Of a stretch of 64,000 nt of DNA, positions 47,841 through 58,147 are shown in pieces. Both the position numbers and the translations under genes were made by a program. The stretch is from assembly GCF_002835805.1 (NCBI RefSeq), contig NZ_PISE01000011.1, forward strand, positions 124,001-188,000. Direction: 5' to 3'. The DNA is from Niallia nealsonii (lineage in GTDB: Bacteria; Bacillota; Bacilli; Bacillales; Cytobacillaceae). How positions within the stretch are numbered: position 1 is the first letter of the stretch; every line of letters begins with the position of its first letter. The notes beneath the pieces were generated by a model. The model searched no databases. It was not told the origin of the DNA and was given only the letters and a program-made list of their open reading frames with translations.

Positions 47841-48761
47841 TTATTCTTTAATTGAGCCAACCATAACACCTTGATTGAAATACTTTTGCAAAAATGGATA
47901 TAAACACATTATTGGCAGAGTAGAGATGACTATGGCTGCATATTTCATCATCTCTGATAATCTTCTTAATTCTGATGCCAGTTCTCCTGATGCTGTTCCA
48001 AGAAGCGACTCATTAGAGATTAAAATTCTTCGCAGCACTAGTTGAAGCGGTTGCAAATTTTCGTTTGATATATAAATCATTGCATCAAACCAAGAATTCC
48101 ATATCCCTACTGCAGTCCAAAGGCCAATAACAGCAAGAATAGCTTTTGACAATGGCAATACCATCGTTAGAAAATATCTGAATGTGCCACATCCATCAAT
48201 TTGAGCTGCTTCCCACAAAGTCTCAGGAATACTCGATTTAAAGAAAGTTCTTGCGATAATAATGTTGAAAGCAGAAACAGCAAACGGTAATACCAATACC
48301 CAAAATGTATCTAATAGGCCAAAATTCTTTATTACTAAATATGTTGGCATTAATCCACCACTTACGAACATTGGAATAATGTAAAAGGTAGAAATCCACT
48401 TTCTCCCAAATAATTCTTTCCTTGATAACGCATAACCTGCTGGTATATTTACAAATAATGCAATAATAGTTCCAACAATCGTATAGATTATTGTATTTAA
48501 ATAGCCTCGCCAGATAATATCTTGTTTTATTAATTCCATATACCCATCTAACTTCCACTCTTTTGGCCAAAACCACACTTTTCCGTTTGAAACATCAGCT
48601 GGATTACTAAACGAAGCGATTATGATAAACCATAATGGGTAGATAATCATCAATATCATTACAATTGCTATACCATAGATGGTGATATCAAAAATTCGGT
48701 CTTTCCAACTTTTTTTCATCTTAGATTTTTTTATGAACTTATTTTTTATGGAAAATTCCAT
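47841..48761 (-). CDS. LplC-like sugar ABC permease
   Basis: About 306 residues and six membrane segments, with the coupling motif EAAQIDGCGTFRYFLTMVLPLSKA and the C-terminal YPFLQKYFNQGVMVGSIKE ending of the MalG/LplC group. ATG 48761 has GGGAG 8 nt upstream; a GTG three codons earlier is possible. It pairs with the LplB-like permease, whose gene ends 16 nt before this start. Confidence 0.9.
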   Translation of the reverse strand: MEFSIKNKFIKKSKMKKSWKDRIFDITIYGIAIVMILMIIYPLWFIIIASFSNPADVSNGKVWFWPKEWKLDGYMELIKQDIIWRGYLNTIIYTIVGTIIALFVNIPAGYALSRKELFGRKWISTFYIIPMFVSGGLMPTYLVIKNFGLLDTFWVLVLPFAVSAFNIIIARTFFKSSIPETLWEAAQIDGCGTFRYFLTMVLPLSKAILAVIGLWTAVGIWNSWFDAMIYISNENLQPLQLVLRRILISNESLLGTASGELASELRRLSEMMKYAAIVISTLPIMCLYPFLQKYFNQGVMVGSIKE

Positions 48762-48776
48762 ATCCCTCACTCCCTG

Positions 48777-49745
48777 CTATAACAAGCTTGTTTTCGTAAG
48801 TTTCTTAGATATCCAATTCACTAGAAGCAAGATAACTATATTGACAACTGTATTGAATAAGCCAATTGCTGTTGATAAGCTGTATTGAAAATTTTGCATC
48901 CCTATTTTATAAACATATGTTGAAATAACTTCACTTCCAGCTAAGTTTAAGGGGTTTTGAAGTAAAAGAACTTTCTCAAATCCTACACTTAACATACTGC
49001 CTGCTCGTAATATCAATAAAATCATGGCAGTGGGCAAAAGTAATGGTAAATCAATATGAAGAATCTTTTGCATTTTACTCGCGCCATCCATAGTAGCCGC
49101 TTCATAAAAGGTTGGATTAATTGCTGATAAAGCTGCTAAATAGATGATGCTGTCCCAGCCAATATGTTGCCATATATCACTCCAAACATAGATACTGCTA
49201 AAAAATGATGACTTAGATAAAACGTTTGGCATTTCAATTCCAATCAGCCCCAACACATTAGCTATCAATCCATTACTAGGTGACAGGAAAATCAAAATCA
49301 TTCCACACATAACCATTGTAGAAATGAAATGCGGTAAATAGGTTGTTACCTGAAAAACCTTTTTAAACATACCAATACGCATTTGGTTACAAAGTATTGC
49401 TAATGCAATCGGCAATGGAAACCCTACCAAAATACTATATAAACTGATGCTTAATGTATTCTTTATTGTTAGATCAAATTGATAGGAATTAAAATATTGA
49501 ATAAAATGCTTTAATCCAACCCATGGGCTCTCCCATATTCCTAAAGCAGGCAAATAATCTTTGAATGCAATAATCAGCCCATACATAGGCAGGTATGTAA
49601 AACAAATTAACAATATTATAGAAGGAAGTAACAAAGCATATAATGGCCCGCTTTTCTTGAACTCTTTCAGGGTTTTAGATGCTTTTCTTCTGGTCATTAT
49701 GACTGATGAATCTGAAATACTTTGAGAAACAACTTTATTTTCCAA
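48777..49745 (-). CDS. LplB-like sugar ABC permease
   Basis: A 322-residue permease: SGPLYALLLPSIILLICF, GLIIAFKDYLPALGIWESPWVG, coupling loop EAATMDGASKMQKILHIDLP and the ending VISTYVYKIGMQNFQYSLSTA. It is first gene of the operon. GGAGGGGGAAAG precedes the ATG. A candidate cre (49836-49849) and the divergent HK/RR genes lie upstream. Confidence 0.92.
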   Translation of the reverse strand: MENKVVSQSISDSSVIMTRRKASKTLKEFKKSGPLYALLLPSIILLICFTYLPMYGLIIAFKDYLPALGIWESPWVGLKHFIQYFNSYQFDLTIKNTLSISLYSILVGFPLPIALAILCNQMRIGMFKKVFQVTTYLPHFISTMVMCGMILIFLSPSNGLIANVLGLIGIEMPNVLSKSSFFSSIYVWSDIWQHIGWDSIIYLAALSAINPTFYEAATMDGASKMQKILHIDLPLLLPTAMILLILRAGSMLSVGFEKVLLLQNPLNLAGSEVISTYVYKIGMQNFQYSLSTAIGLFNTVVNIVILLLVNWISKKLTKTSLL

Positions 49746-49835
49746 CTTTCCCCCTCCTTTAATTAATGAATTTACATTTCCCCAGCGTATTAATAAGTAG
49801 TTTGATCTCCTCCTTTATTGGCTAGCTTTATTATA

Positions 49836-49849
49836 TGGTAGCGCATTCA
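49836..49849. promoter_or_regulatory. Candidate cre upstream of the lplBCA-like operon
   Basis: TGGTAGCGCATTCA fits the loose cre pattern TGNNANCGNNNNCA exactly and lies about 90 nt before the first permease gene. It also sits between divergent units, so it could affect the HK gene. Confidence 0.4.
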
Positions 49850-50011
49850 TTGATAAATAGTAGTAAACGGTTCAAAAATGTATACTATTCCGTACAAATA
49901 GATAATTTTTCTAAATCATCCTATATAAAATAGCACTATTCAGCCCTTATCTCCCCTTTCAACCGCTTTCTTGACGTTATTTTGCTAGAAAATGCAAATT
50001 GATTCTGTATA

Positions 50012-51754
50012 ATGAAGAGGAAGGCACGTATAGGAGTTGAAAGAGCATTGAAGTTGCATATTGGGAAAAATTCCTCACACTCTGTTAATTATTATTCAAA
50101 AGTTCTATTTGTCATTTTAATTTCTATATTACTTATCAATATCTTAGTTAGTTTCTTTACTATTTATATTACTAGACAACAAAGTATTGATTATATTACT
50201 AATACCGTTAATCTCTATTTAAAGGACACTCAACAAAAACTTAATGCTGTCGATCATTTTATGATATGGACCGTTAAGCATGAACCATTAATTAAGAATA
50301 TTGAAGATGCCCAAGATATGGCACAGTTACCCAAAAGCATCAGTGATTTTAGATCAAGAGTGAATGATTTTCAATACACAACCGGGAAGGAATACCAATT
50401 TTTTTTATCATTAAAAAAAGAGAACTACTTTTTTAATAGCTCTCCCATCCGAATGAATTATTCTGAATATCTTCAAATAAAGGAATTCTACTTATCAGGA
50501 AATGCATACTCGAATAGCTATGAGAATCTGTATACTTGGCAGCCTCTTAAGATTAATAATAAATTCTATTTATCTCACAAATTAGACTATGAAAATAGAG
50601 TGTTTATTTGTTTGATTGCTGTAGATGATATTCTTCTGCCTTTACAAGATGTCAATTTGGGTGCTAACGGAAAAATAATTATAAAAAGTGATGAGTATGG
50701 TTTTCTTTCTAGCTCAAATCAAGTTCATTCTTTTAATAAGAAAGGATCTAACAATTTTTTTAGAAGTAACCTTGTATTTAAAGGGGAAAACACTTCTCTG
50801 CCATTTTCCTTGCATGTATCTGTAGACCATTTTAGTGCTTTTGGAAAAGTCGTTATTGCTCAATTTGCTCTTATAGCTGCAACAATTATAATAAGTATAA
50901 TTTTATTTCTAATTCTGCTTTATATAAAAAACAGAGTAATATCGCCCATTCAAGTTTTTTCTAAAAATCTATCTGATATTAACCAAAATAACGAAACGAT
51001 TGATTTTGAGAATAGTAGTATTATAGAGCTTGAACAAGCGAATGAACAATTCAGAGGGTTAATAAAGGAGATTAAAAATTTAAAAGTCAATATTTACGAG
51101 CAAGAATTTGAAAAGAAGCAAATACAAATGGATTTTATGAAACTGCAGATTAAACCACACTTTTATTTAAATTGTTTAACAACCATTTATAGTATGGCGC
51201 AAATGAAGATGGATAAAGAAATAAAAGAAATGGCATTATCAACATCTAAATATTTCAGATACTTATTTCAAACAAATCAAAACTTTGTAAGGCTGGAAAA
51301 AGAATTAAACCATGTGAATGACTATCTCTCAATACAAAAATTAGTGCATGGACCTGCATTTCTTTTTGAAAAATTTATTGAACAGGATATTGAAAAAACA
51401 AAGATTCCACCTTTAGTGCTGCAAACATTTATGGAAAACACCATTAAGTATGCTGTTTCTTTAGATGAAGAAGCGAGAATTTCCTTAAGAGTTTTTTCTA
51501 TAGATATAGATAACAAAAAATACATTAAAATCATGATAAGTGATAGTGGTCCAGGATTCCCTTCTGATGTATTAGATAAACTGCAGAAAAATATTCCTGT
51601 AACAGATAAAGAGGGAAATCATGTTGGAATCAATAATGTCATTCAAAGGCTTCGTCTTTTGTATGCCGGCGAATTTTTGACAGAGTTTTCAAACGGTCCC
51701 AATGGTGGCGCTTTCATTAATCTGATGATACCTTATCATATATATGGGGAGTGA
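50012..51754 (+). CDS. YesM-family sensor histidine kinase (pair 1)
   Basis: N-terminal transmembrane helix (about 28-52), an extracellular sensor of roughly 230 residues, a second helix (about 285-308), a HAMP-like linker, then His_kinase with KLQIKPHFYLNCLTTIY (phospho-His near 382) and an ATPase domain with PPLVLQTFMENTIKYAV and ISDSGPGFP. The phospho-site reads IKPHFYLN rather than the usual INPHFLYN. ATG 50012 lacks a ribosome site and overlaps TATAAT; TTG 50048, with GGAG 11 nt upstream, may be the true start. It is divergent from the LplABC-like operon it presumably controls. Confidence 0.88.
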   Translation: MKRKARIGVERALKLHIGKNSSHSVNYYSKVLFVILISILLINILVSFFTIYITRQQSIDYITNTVNLYLKDTQQKLNAVDHFMIWTVKHEPLIKNIEDAQDMAQLPKSISDFRSRVNDFQYTTGKEYQFFLSLKKENYFFNSSPIRMNYSEYLQIKEFYLSGNAYSNSYENLYTWQPLKINNKFYLSHKLDYENRVFICLIAVDDILLPLQDVNLGANGKIIIKSDEYGFLSSSNQVHSFNKKGSNNFFRSNLVFKGENTSLPFSLHVSVDHFSAFGKVVIAQFALIAATIIISIILFLILLYIKNRVISPIQVFSKNLSDINQNNETIDFENSSIIELEQANEQFRGLIKEIKNLKVNIYEQEFEKKQIQMDFMKLQIKPHFYLNCLTTIYSMAQMKMDKEIKEMALSTSKYFRYLFQTNQNFVRLEKELNHVNDYLSIQKLVHGPAFLFEKFIEQDIEKTKIPPLVLQTFMENTIKYAVSLDEEARISLRVFSIDIDNKKYIKIMISDSGPGFPSDVLDKLQKNIPVTDKEGNHVGINNVIQRLRLLYAGEFLTEFSNGPNGGAFINLMIPYHIYGE

Positions 51755-51759
51755 ATAGC

Positions 51760-53397
51760 TTGAATATATTGATTGTTGACGATGATCGATTTGTCGTTTC
51801 AGCTTTAGAACAAAAAATAAATTGGACATCTTTAGGCATCCAACAGATTTACACCGCTTACAATATTCGTCAAGCGAAAAAAATATTCGAGGAAACTACA
51901 ATTCATATTCTCCTATCCGATATAGAAATGCCACAAGGCAGCGGTCTTGAATTATTGGCTTGGATAAGATCAGAAGGGTTCAATGTACAAGCGATCTATT
52001 TAACTAACTTTGCCGATTTTAACTACGCACAAAAAGCTATTGAACTTCAAAGTTTTGACTATTATTTAAAACCTATTGAATTTGATAAACTGGAATTTAT
52101 CATAAAAAAAGCAGTAAACAAAGTCAAATTAAGTCAAATAAAAGAAAATGCTATCAAAGTTGGACAGTATTGGCAGCATAACAAGGAAGAACTAGTAGAA
52201 CACTTTTGGCACAATTATTTAGAAAACAATGATACCTTAGCTAGGGAAGAAATTCAAGAACAACTCCGAATCAAAAACATAAACTATTCTCTAAATGATT
52301 GCTTTTTGCCATTATTGCTTGATTTTTTTCCATATAAATTAATTGATAACAAAGGAATCATTTCAATATTTGATAAAGAAAACAATTTTCACAATAAGCT
52401 AAAATCTATTATGATGGAAACTTTTAAAAATGATTCCATTCGTTTAGATGGTGTTCTAAAATCAAGTACCACTAAAGATGAGTACCTTGCCATTTTTAAA
52501 TTAACAGATAATGCTTTTGAAGCTTCATCTAGGGATTTGATTTCTTCCTGTAACCAGTTAATTGCAACAATTAACAACCAATTAAAGTGTGATGTTCAAT
52601 GCAGTATCGGAACTTCAAATCCTTTAAACAAAATTCAAGCTGCTGTAAAGGCACTTCAAGTTGCAAGAAAAGAAACGATAGATTTTCGAAACACAATCTT
52701 TTGTTTTGAAACTTACAATACAAATGTTAACAACTATGTCGAACCAAATTTACAACTATTGGAGCATCGTCTCGAAGATGGCAATAGATTAAGTTTCATT
52801 AATAAGTGTTATCAATATCTTACAAACCTATTAGATAAAAATGCTTTAAGTCATCATGTGCTATGTTGTTTTAGAATAGATATGACTCAATTAATCTACA
52901 CGCATTTAAAGAAAAAAGAAATTCTTGCGAATAAGTTATTCCAAGGGAAGATTAGTGATTTATTATTAGAACAATCCTCCAGATCTATAGATGATTTAAT
53001 GATTTACATTTCCTATTTAGTGGATGTTTCTCTAGACTATATGGAATTTACCAACTCACAGAAATCTGTTGTCAATACAATTCGTGATTATATTGATCAA
53101 AATTACCAAGAAAATATCACGAGAACTAGTTTAGCCCAAATTGTCTATCTTAGCCCAGATTATATTGCAAGATTCTTTAAAAAAGAAACAGGAATATCAC
53201 TTGTCAACTACATTATCAAAAAAAGAGTAGATATCGCAAAAGACTTGCTTACCAACACAAATTTGCCTATTCATAGTATTTCGGATAAAGTAGGTTATGA
53301 AAATTATTCCTATTTCACGAAGCTTTTTAAAAAGGAAACAAATTATACTCCAATTGAATTTCGAAAAATGGTTTATTCAAAAAGCGAAACTAGTTGA
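51760..53397 (+). CDS. YesN-like AraC-type response regulator (pair 1)
   Basis: Receiver domain LIVDDDRFVVSALEQK with phospho-Asp in HILLSDIEMPQGSGLE (about residue 55), a long middle region, and a C-terminal AraC helix-turn-helix pair (TRTSLAQIVYLSPDYIARFFK, then PIHSISDKVGYENYSYFTKLFK). TTG 51760 is preferred because GGGGAG lies 8 nt upstream; a GTG at 51751 would overlap the HK stop. It is coupled to the HK gene and likely activates the neighbouring sugar importer. Confidence 0.88.
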   Translation: MNILIVDDDRFVVSALEQKINWTSLGIQQIYTAYNIRQAKKIFEETTIHILLSDIEMPQGSGLELLAWIRSEGFNVQAIYLTNFADFNYAQKAIELQSFDYYLKPIEFDKLEFIIKKAVNKVKLSQIKENAIKVGQYWQHNKEELVEHFWHNYLENNDTLAREEIQEQLRIKNINYSLNDCFLPLLLDFFPYKLIDNKGIISIFDKENNFHNKLKSIMMETFKNDSIRLDGVLKSSTTKDEYLAIFKLTDNAFEASSRDLISSCNQLIATINNQLKCDVQCSIGTSNPLNKIQAAVKALQVARKETIDFRNTIFCFETYNTNVNNYVEPNLQLLEHRLEDGNRLSFINKCYQYLTNLLDKNALSHHVLCCFRIDMTQLIYTHLKKKEILANKLFQGKISDLLLEQSSRSIDDLMIYISYLVDVSLDYMEFTNSQKSVVNTIRDYIDQNYQENITRTSLAQIVYLSPDYIARFFKKETGISLVNYIIKKRVDIAKDLLTNTNLPIHSISDKVGYENYSYFTKLFKKETNYTPIEFRKMVYSKSETS

Positions 53398-53427
53398 AAA
53401 TATTACTTTCTGCTCTTTGTCACCATT

Positions 53428-53476
53428 CAATTAACCTGTAGCAGGAGAGAAAGAAATCCCTGCTACAGGTTAATTG
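53428..53476 (+). terminator. Strong hairpin after response regulator 1
   Basis: A perfect 18-bp inverted repeat (53428-53445 with 53459-53476). No good T-run follows, so it may end or stabilise the HK/RR message. Confidence 0.6.
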
Positions 53477-53569
53477 AGGTTAACATATTGTGAATTAAAC
53501 AGGAATTTATACATCCACGTCATAATAATATTCCTGCTTAAAATTCTGTAGATTCCTGAAAAATTCCCT

Positions 53570-53609
53570 CCTATTTGAGAATATAGGCTCTTCTATATTC
53601 TCAAACAGG
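53570..53609. terminator. Hairpin downstream of the RsbR-like gene
   Basis: CCTATTTGAGAATATAG (53570-53586) pairs with 53593-53609 with a single mismatch. On the minus strand it lies about 20 nt after the RsbR-like stop and is followed by AGGAATTTTTC. Confidence 0.65.
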
Positions 53610-53628
53610 AAAGATAATATAAATTCCT

Positions 53629-54465
53629 TTATTTCTGCAACTTAGATAAAGCTACTTTTAAACTCGTCATAAATGTTAGCTCTCTCAAATCTAAACCAAG
53701 GCTAACAATTGTTTGAGCTATTTCTGGTCGAATACCTGTAAATATGGTTTCTACTCCTAGCATTCTTAATGCATTAATGATTTTAAGCAATTCATTAGCC
53801 ACCATAGTATCCACGATCATTACTCCAGAAATATCGATAATTAAATTATTAATCCCCAATTCTTTTGATTTAGCAAGCGCCTCTTCCATTAACAGCTTTG
53901 CTCTCTCTGTATCAATATCACCAACTAAAGGCAAAATAGCTATTGTATCTGTAATTGGAACAACTGGAACGGATAATTCGAGAAAGGACCTGCGAGTATT
54001 AGTAAAAGTCTCTGAATAAGCATCAACATATGCTAAACTAAAACTATGGACAGCATGATCTAATAGAGGATCAATAATGCCCCCCACTTCAAACACTATA
54101 TCTAAAGACATATGATGTTCGATTACTTCTTCCTTAATAACTTTCCAAATAGACTTTCTATAATAAGATGCATCTTGTAAAGCCTCATTCAGCGGTACAC
54201 TCTGAGCACAAAAAGCAGCGCCGGTTTCTTTTCCCCATTTTACAAACTTCTCAACTGCTAAATCCTTTTCTGAGCTATTTTTTAAGACTTCTCCAAATAA
54301 CTCTATAAAATTAGCACGTATATTAATAATTTCATTTTCTACTTTTTTTAATTCACGGAGATCTTCTTCCCTTACTCCCACTAATCTCTCCTCATGAACT
54401 ACTCTAGCAATTTCATACTTCTTTTTTACTATCACTTCTCCTAGATAGGATAACTCAGTTTCCAT
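53629..54465 (-). CDS. RsbR-family stressosome protein (STAS domain)
   Basis: A 278-residue protein: an N-terminal non-haem globin-like region (about 1-155), the linker PVVPITDTIAILPLVGDID, and a C-terminal STAS domain with DISGVMIVDT (Thr220) and GIRPEIAQTIVSLGL (Thr252). These threonines match the two phosphorylation sites of RsbRA. Such proteins form stressosomes with RsbS and RsbT. Neither is encoded here, so it is an orphan paralogue. It lies between two HK/RR pairs on the opposite strand. Confidence 0.9.
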   Translation of the reverse strand: METELSYLGEVIVKKKYEIARVVHEERLVGVREEDLRELKKVENEIINIRANFIELFGEVLKNSSEKDLAVEKFVKWGKETGAAFCAQSVPLNEALQDASYYRKSIWKVIKEEVIEHHMSLDIVFEVGGIIDPLLDHAVHSFSLAYVDAYSETFTNTRRSFLELSVPVVPITDTIAILPLVGDIDTERAKLLMEEALAKSKELGINNLIIDISGVMIVDTMVANELLKIINALRMLGVETIFTGIRPEIAQTIVSLGLDLRELTFMTSLKVALSKLQK

Positions 54466-55087
54466 AATCTCCTCCAGTAATGCATTCTATATTTGTCTAA
54501 TATATAAAAATTTCATTCTTTATCATTATACATAATAGAAGAATTATACTAAAAGTAAATAGATTTGCATTAATTAGTTGCCTTATTGCACTGCAAATAA
54601 ACAAGACTAAATAATCGTTCGACTACTATTACTATCAATTGAGTTTTATTTCCTGCTAAACAGGAATAAAAGCTTCAAAGCAATAGAAATAGAGTAGGAT
54701 AAGTCTGACTCTATTTCCACTCTTCTGATTATTATTGTCATGAATTAGGATTTGAAACCAAGGAAAATCTACATTCTAGATTCACTCCAATATTCCTACC
54801 TTTTGGTGATTATTGGCTAGTGCCTTCGGTTCATTTTTTTCCTGTTCTTCAGCGTTTTCATTTTTTGAAGTAACCGATACCATCCTGCTTATCTACAAGG
54901 AAAATAGAAAAACTTATCTAGCTTTCTGCCAATTTATGCGTGTTGACGTATTTAGTCGAATTAGGTTTAAATAAAAATCTAATAGGGTAACATTGGTTAG
55001 AGCAAAATTTGCAGTATCTATGCTTACCTTTCTATTACTTAAAAGAGGCATGTTGATTCTACTCCATGAATGAAAGGAGCATCTTAC
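54466..55087. other. Long intergenic region between rsbR-like gene and HK 2
   Basis: About 620 nt, AT-rich, with no convincing coding frame. A ribosome site AAAGGAG at its right end serves the HK gene. Its length suggests a regulatory region for the divergent genes, but no specific operator was identified. Confidence 0.4.
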
Positions 55088-56860
55088 ATGAAAAGCATTC
55101 AAAGCCGCTTATTTCTTATGCTTCTTATCTTTATTATCCTGCCCTATTTTCTATCCGTTCTGCTCATTTATATCCATACAAAAGATCGTATAGAAACTCA
55201 TGAACTTGAAAACAATCAGGAGCAAATGGAGAAATTATCAGTAGAACTAGAACAATACTTTGAAGATATGGTTAATCTTCCATATATTCTATATCGCAAA
55301 CCTGATTTTTTCCGAATGTTCACAAATAGATTTGAAGATTCCATTTACTTTAACCAAATTGCCATGGAAGAAAACATTGAAACTTTTTATCTGATGCGGC
55401 ATGAAATCCGCCAGGTTCGCTTTTATCTTGATAAGTATAAAGAATCTTTCACTGTTTATAATGCTATAATCAGTGCTCGTAAATCTCACCCTGATTTCAT
55501 GAAACAAGATGAGATTCAAAAACTTTATCACTCTAATTCGCAGTTTTTAATAGAGCCTCCCCATAAGATAGGAAACTATAATAATGCTGCGATTGTCCCT
55601 GATTCGGACAAGACAATGGTTGTAACGATTCATCATAAAATAGTAGATGTACTATCGAATGAGTTTCTCGGGGTTACCTCAATAGATATGGATTTAGATG
55701 CATATGCCCGCATATGCAACACACTAATTCAGAAGAAAAAGGAAACGGTCCTGCTTATTAATTCAAATGATATTGTCATGTATGCAAATGATTCGTCTCT
55801 TATAGGCAAACAGGCCAATCCTGCTTTACTTAAGCAGGTGAAGAACTCTAGCGTGGATAAAGACGAAAATATTGTCATGGCCAAAACATTATCAGAACCG
55901 CTAAATCAATGGAAACTAGTAAAGATAACACCTAGTAAGCTATTATTCTCTGATGTTAGACAAACTGCTTATATAAATACACTTGTTGGGATAGGTGTAG
56001 GGCTACTCGGGGTATTGATGATTGGCATTGTATCCTACCGAATTACTCGTCCCATTAAACTTCTTAGCAATAAAGTTCGAACAATTGAAGGGGGAAATCT
56101 GGATGTCCCCTTTGATGACAACAGAGAAGACGAAATTGGTCATCTGGAAAAACATATAAAAGAAATGATGAATCGCATTAACCTCCATATTGATCGTCAA
56201 TATAAACTTGAAATAGAAAATAGGAAAAATCAATTTAGAGCGTTAAAATCGCAGGTTAATCCCCACTTTTTATTTAACGCATTGCAATCCATAGGTGCAG
56301 TTGCGCTAAAACATAATTCTGCAAAGATCTATCAACTGGTGACCTCTTTATCCAAAATGATGCGCTATTCTATTCGTGCAGATCAATGGGTCAAGGTTCA
56401 AGAAGAAGTGGATTATATAAAAGCATACTTAACCCTTCAAATGGAGCGTTTCGGAAATCATGTCAACTATTCTATACTCATTAACGAAACGATTCTAGAG
56501 AAGAAAATTCCAAGCATGATTCTACAGCCTCTTGTAGAAAACTATTTTAAACACTGTTACGAAGAAGGTTACTATGATGGTCATTTAAACATAGACGGGG
56601 AAATACATGGAAATACTTTATACCTTGTAGTAGAAAATGACGGTTCTAGCATAACACAAACAGAGCTTGAACTATTAAGAAAAAATATCTACAGTGGCCC
56701 ATATGAAGGAACCTTTTCTCAGGAGCATATTGGCCTAAAAAACATTCATGACCGATTAGTTTTACATTATGGATTAGATGCTGGTTTAATGGTGGATACG
56801 AAACAAGGCCAAGGCTTTATCGTCCAACTTGTTATCCCTCTTAATGGTTCTAATTTGTAG
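55088..56860 (+). CDS. YesM-family sensor histidine kinase (pair 2)
   Basis: About 590 residues: transmembrane helix 1 near the N-terminus (FLMLLIFIILPYFLSVLLI), a dCache-like outer domain, transmembrane helix 2 (about 297-318, LVGIGVGLLGVLMIGIVSY), HAMP, then SQVNPHFLFNALQSIG (phospho-His near 394) and the ATPase with PSMILQPLVENYFKHCY and IGLKNIHDRLVLHYG. ATG 55088 has AAAGGAG upstream. It is followed by its regulator and by a lone sugar-binding lipoprotein. Confidence 0.9.
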   Translation: MKSIQSRLFLMLLIFIILPYFLSVLLIYIHTKDRIETHELENNQEQMEKLSVELEQYFEDMVNLPYILYRKPDFFRMFTNRFEDSIYFNQIAMEENIETFYLMRHEIRQVRFYLDKYKESFTVYNAIISARKSHPDFMKQDEIQKLYHSNSQFLIEPPHKIGNYNNAAIVPDSDKTMVVTIHHKIVDVLSNEFLGVTSIDMDLDAYARICNTLIQKKKETVLLINSNDIVMYANDSSLIGKQANPALLKQVKNSSVDKDENIVMAKTLSEPLNQWKLVKITPSKLLFSDVRQTAYINTLVGIGVGLLGVLMIGIVSYRITRPIKLLSNKVRTIEGGNLDVPFDDNREDEIGHLEKHIKEMMNRINLHIDRQYKLEIENRKNQFRALKSQVNPHFLFNALQSIGAVALKHNSAKIYQLVTSLSKMMRYSIRADQWVKVQEEVDYIKAYLTLQMERFGNHVNYSILINETILEKKIPSMILQPLVENYFKHCYEEGYYDGHLNIDGEIHGNTLYLVVENDGSSITQTELELLRKNIYSGPYEGTFSQEHIGLKNIHDRLVLHYGLDAGLMVDTKQGQGFIVQLVIPLNGSNL

Positions 56861-56931
56861 ATTTCCCCTTTTTAGAAAACCAAATTCAATTGCATAATGG
56901 CAGCCATTCTAGCAAGGAGGTTTAAATAAGT

Positions 56932-58128
56932 ATGAAGGTTCTTATTGTTGATGATGAAATAAATGCACGATATGTTATACGCCATTTAGGCCAGTGGGAG
57001 AAATATGGCATTAGTAATATTTTAGAAGCTAGTAATGGAGAAGCAGCAAAAAAAATTATAGAAAAGGAAAAACCAGAGATTATCTTTACAGACGTGAAAA
57101 TGCCAAAAATGGGAGGCTTGGAAATAATTGAATGGCTGGATGCCATTTCTTATCCTGGAAAGGCTATTTTAATTACAGGGTTTGATGACTATTCCTATAT
57201 GCGCAAAGCCATTAAGTACAATAGTTTCGATTATCTATTAAAACCAATTGAAGCTGACTCATTTAATAAGACATTGGCTGATGCCGTTAAATCTTGGGCA
57301 ACTGAAAAGGAAAATCAGGAATATAAAGAGACAGGCGTTTATGAAGATGTGAAAAGACTGCGATTGAATCAGTTAGTTACGCAAGCGTGTACGGGTGAGC
57401 TTTTTGATGTGAATGAGATTTCTTCCAGTCTCCCCCATGCTGATGAATATGATTTTACACTTATTTCTTTTTACCAAATGCACCATTCTGACCCTTACAT
57501 TCAATTGCTGTCAGATGAACTTATTATACAGGGATTAGGAAATGCCTTTGCTCTTCAAAACGATAATAGCCTTTGTCTAGTTATTACGATCAAACGCCAA
57601 TGGCTAGCTGTTGAGGAATGGATTTGCCAAAAATTCGATATCCCTGTTCGCATAGTGAACGGCGACCCTGTACGATCATTAGAAGAAATCCCGAAATCCT
57701 TTCAATCTATGCAAAAGGCGGTAGAAGATCAAAATTTTCGATCGATACACCGTCTAAATGATTTGGATGATGCCCGTCGCATGCAAGACATTATTTCCTA
57801 TGTAGACATGTATTATATGGAAGAATTGAGTTTAGAAAAACTATCCAACCGTTTTTTCTTAAGTCGTGAACATATCTCAAGAAAGTTCAAAAAGGAAACA
57901 GGCATGCCCCTATCTAAATATATTATCAAATTAAGAATTGATCGGGCAAAATATTTGTTAATGGAAACGGACGAAAGCATTTATGCTATCTCCTTGCTGC
58001 TTGGCTATCAAGATGAAAAATACTTTTCTAAACTATTCAAAAAGATAGTTGGTTTGACACCATTTGAATATCGAAACAATCAGAAAAAGCTACAAATCGG
58101 GATCAGGAAATATATTCCTTTTCCATAA
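56932..58128 (+). CDS. YesN-like AraC-type response regulator (pair 2)
   Basis: A 398-residue regulator: KVLIVDDEINARYVI with phospho-Asp in EIIFTDVKMPKMGGLE (about residue 54), DYLLKPIEAD, and a C-terminal AraC domain (LEKLSNRFFLSREHISRKFKKE without its last residues; then DESIYAISLLLGYQDEKYF). It is shorter than regulator 1. AGGAGG precedes the ATG. It runs 19 nt before the binding protein, so the three genes form one unit upstream of sacB-levB. Confidence 0.9.
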   Translation: MKVLIVDDEINARYVIRHLGQWEKYGISNILEASNGEAAKKIIEKEKPEIIFTDVKMPKMGGLEIIEWLDAISYPGKAILITGFDDYSYMRKAIKYNSFDYLLKPIEADSFNKTLADAVKSWATEKENQEYKETGVYEDVKRLRLNQLVTQACTGELFDVNEISSSLPHADEYDFTLISFYQMHHSDPYIQLLSDELIIQGLGNAFALQNDNSLCLVITIKRQWLAVEEWICQKFDIPVRIVNGDPVRSLEEIPKSFQSMQKAVEDQNFRSIHRLNDLDDARRMQDIISYVDMYYMEELSLEKLSNRFFLSREHISRKFKKETGMPLSKYIIKLRIDRAKYLLMETDESIYAISLLLGYQDEKYFSKLFKKIVGLTPFEYRNNQKKLQIGIRKYIPFP

Positions 58129-58147
58129 AGATGCCGGGGTGAAACTA

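Noticed and set aside
45408-49745. Missing ATPase as a sign that the LplABC-like importer is broken
   Set aside because: Importers of this family normally lack their own ATPase gene and share an MsmX-type protein encoded elsewhere.
58064-58147. ATG 58064 as start of the sugar-binding lipoprotein
   Set aside because: It lies inside the regulator gene and spoils the signal peptide; TTG 58148 has a good ribosome site and gives a normal lipobox.
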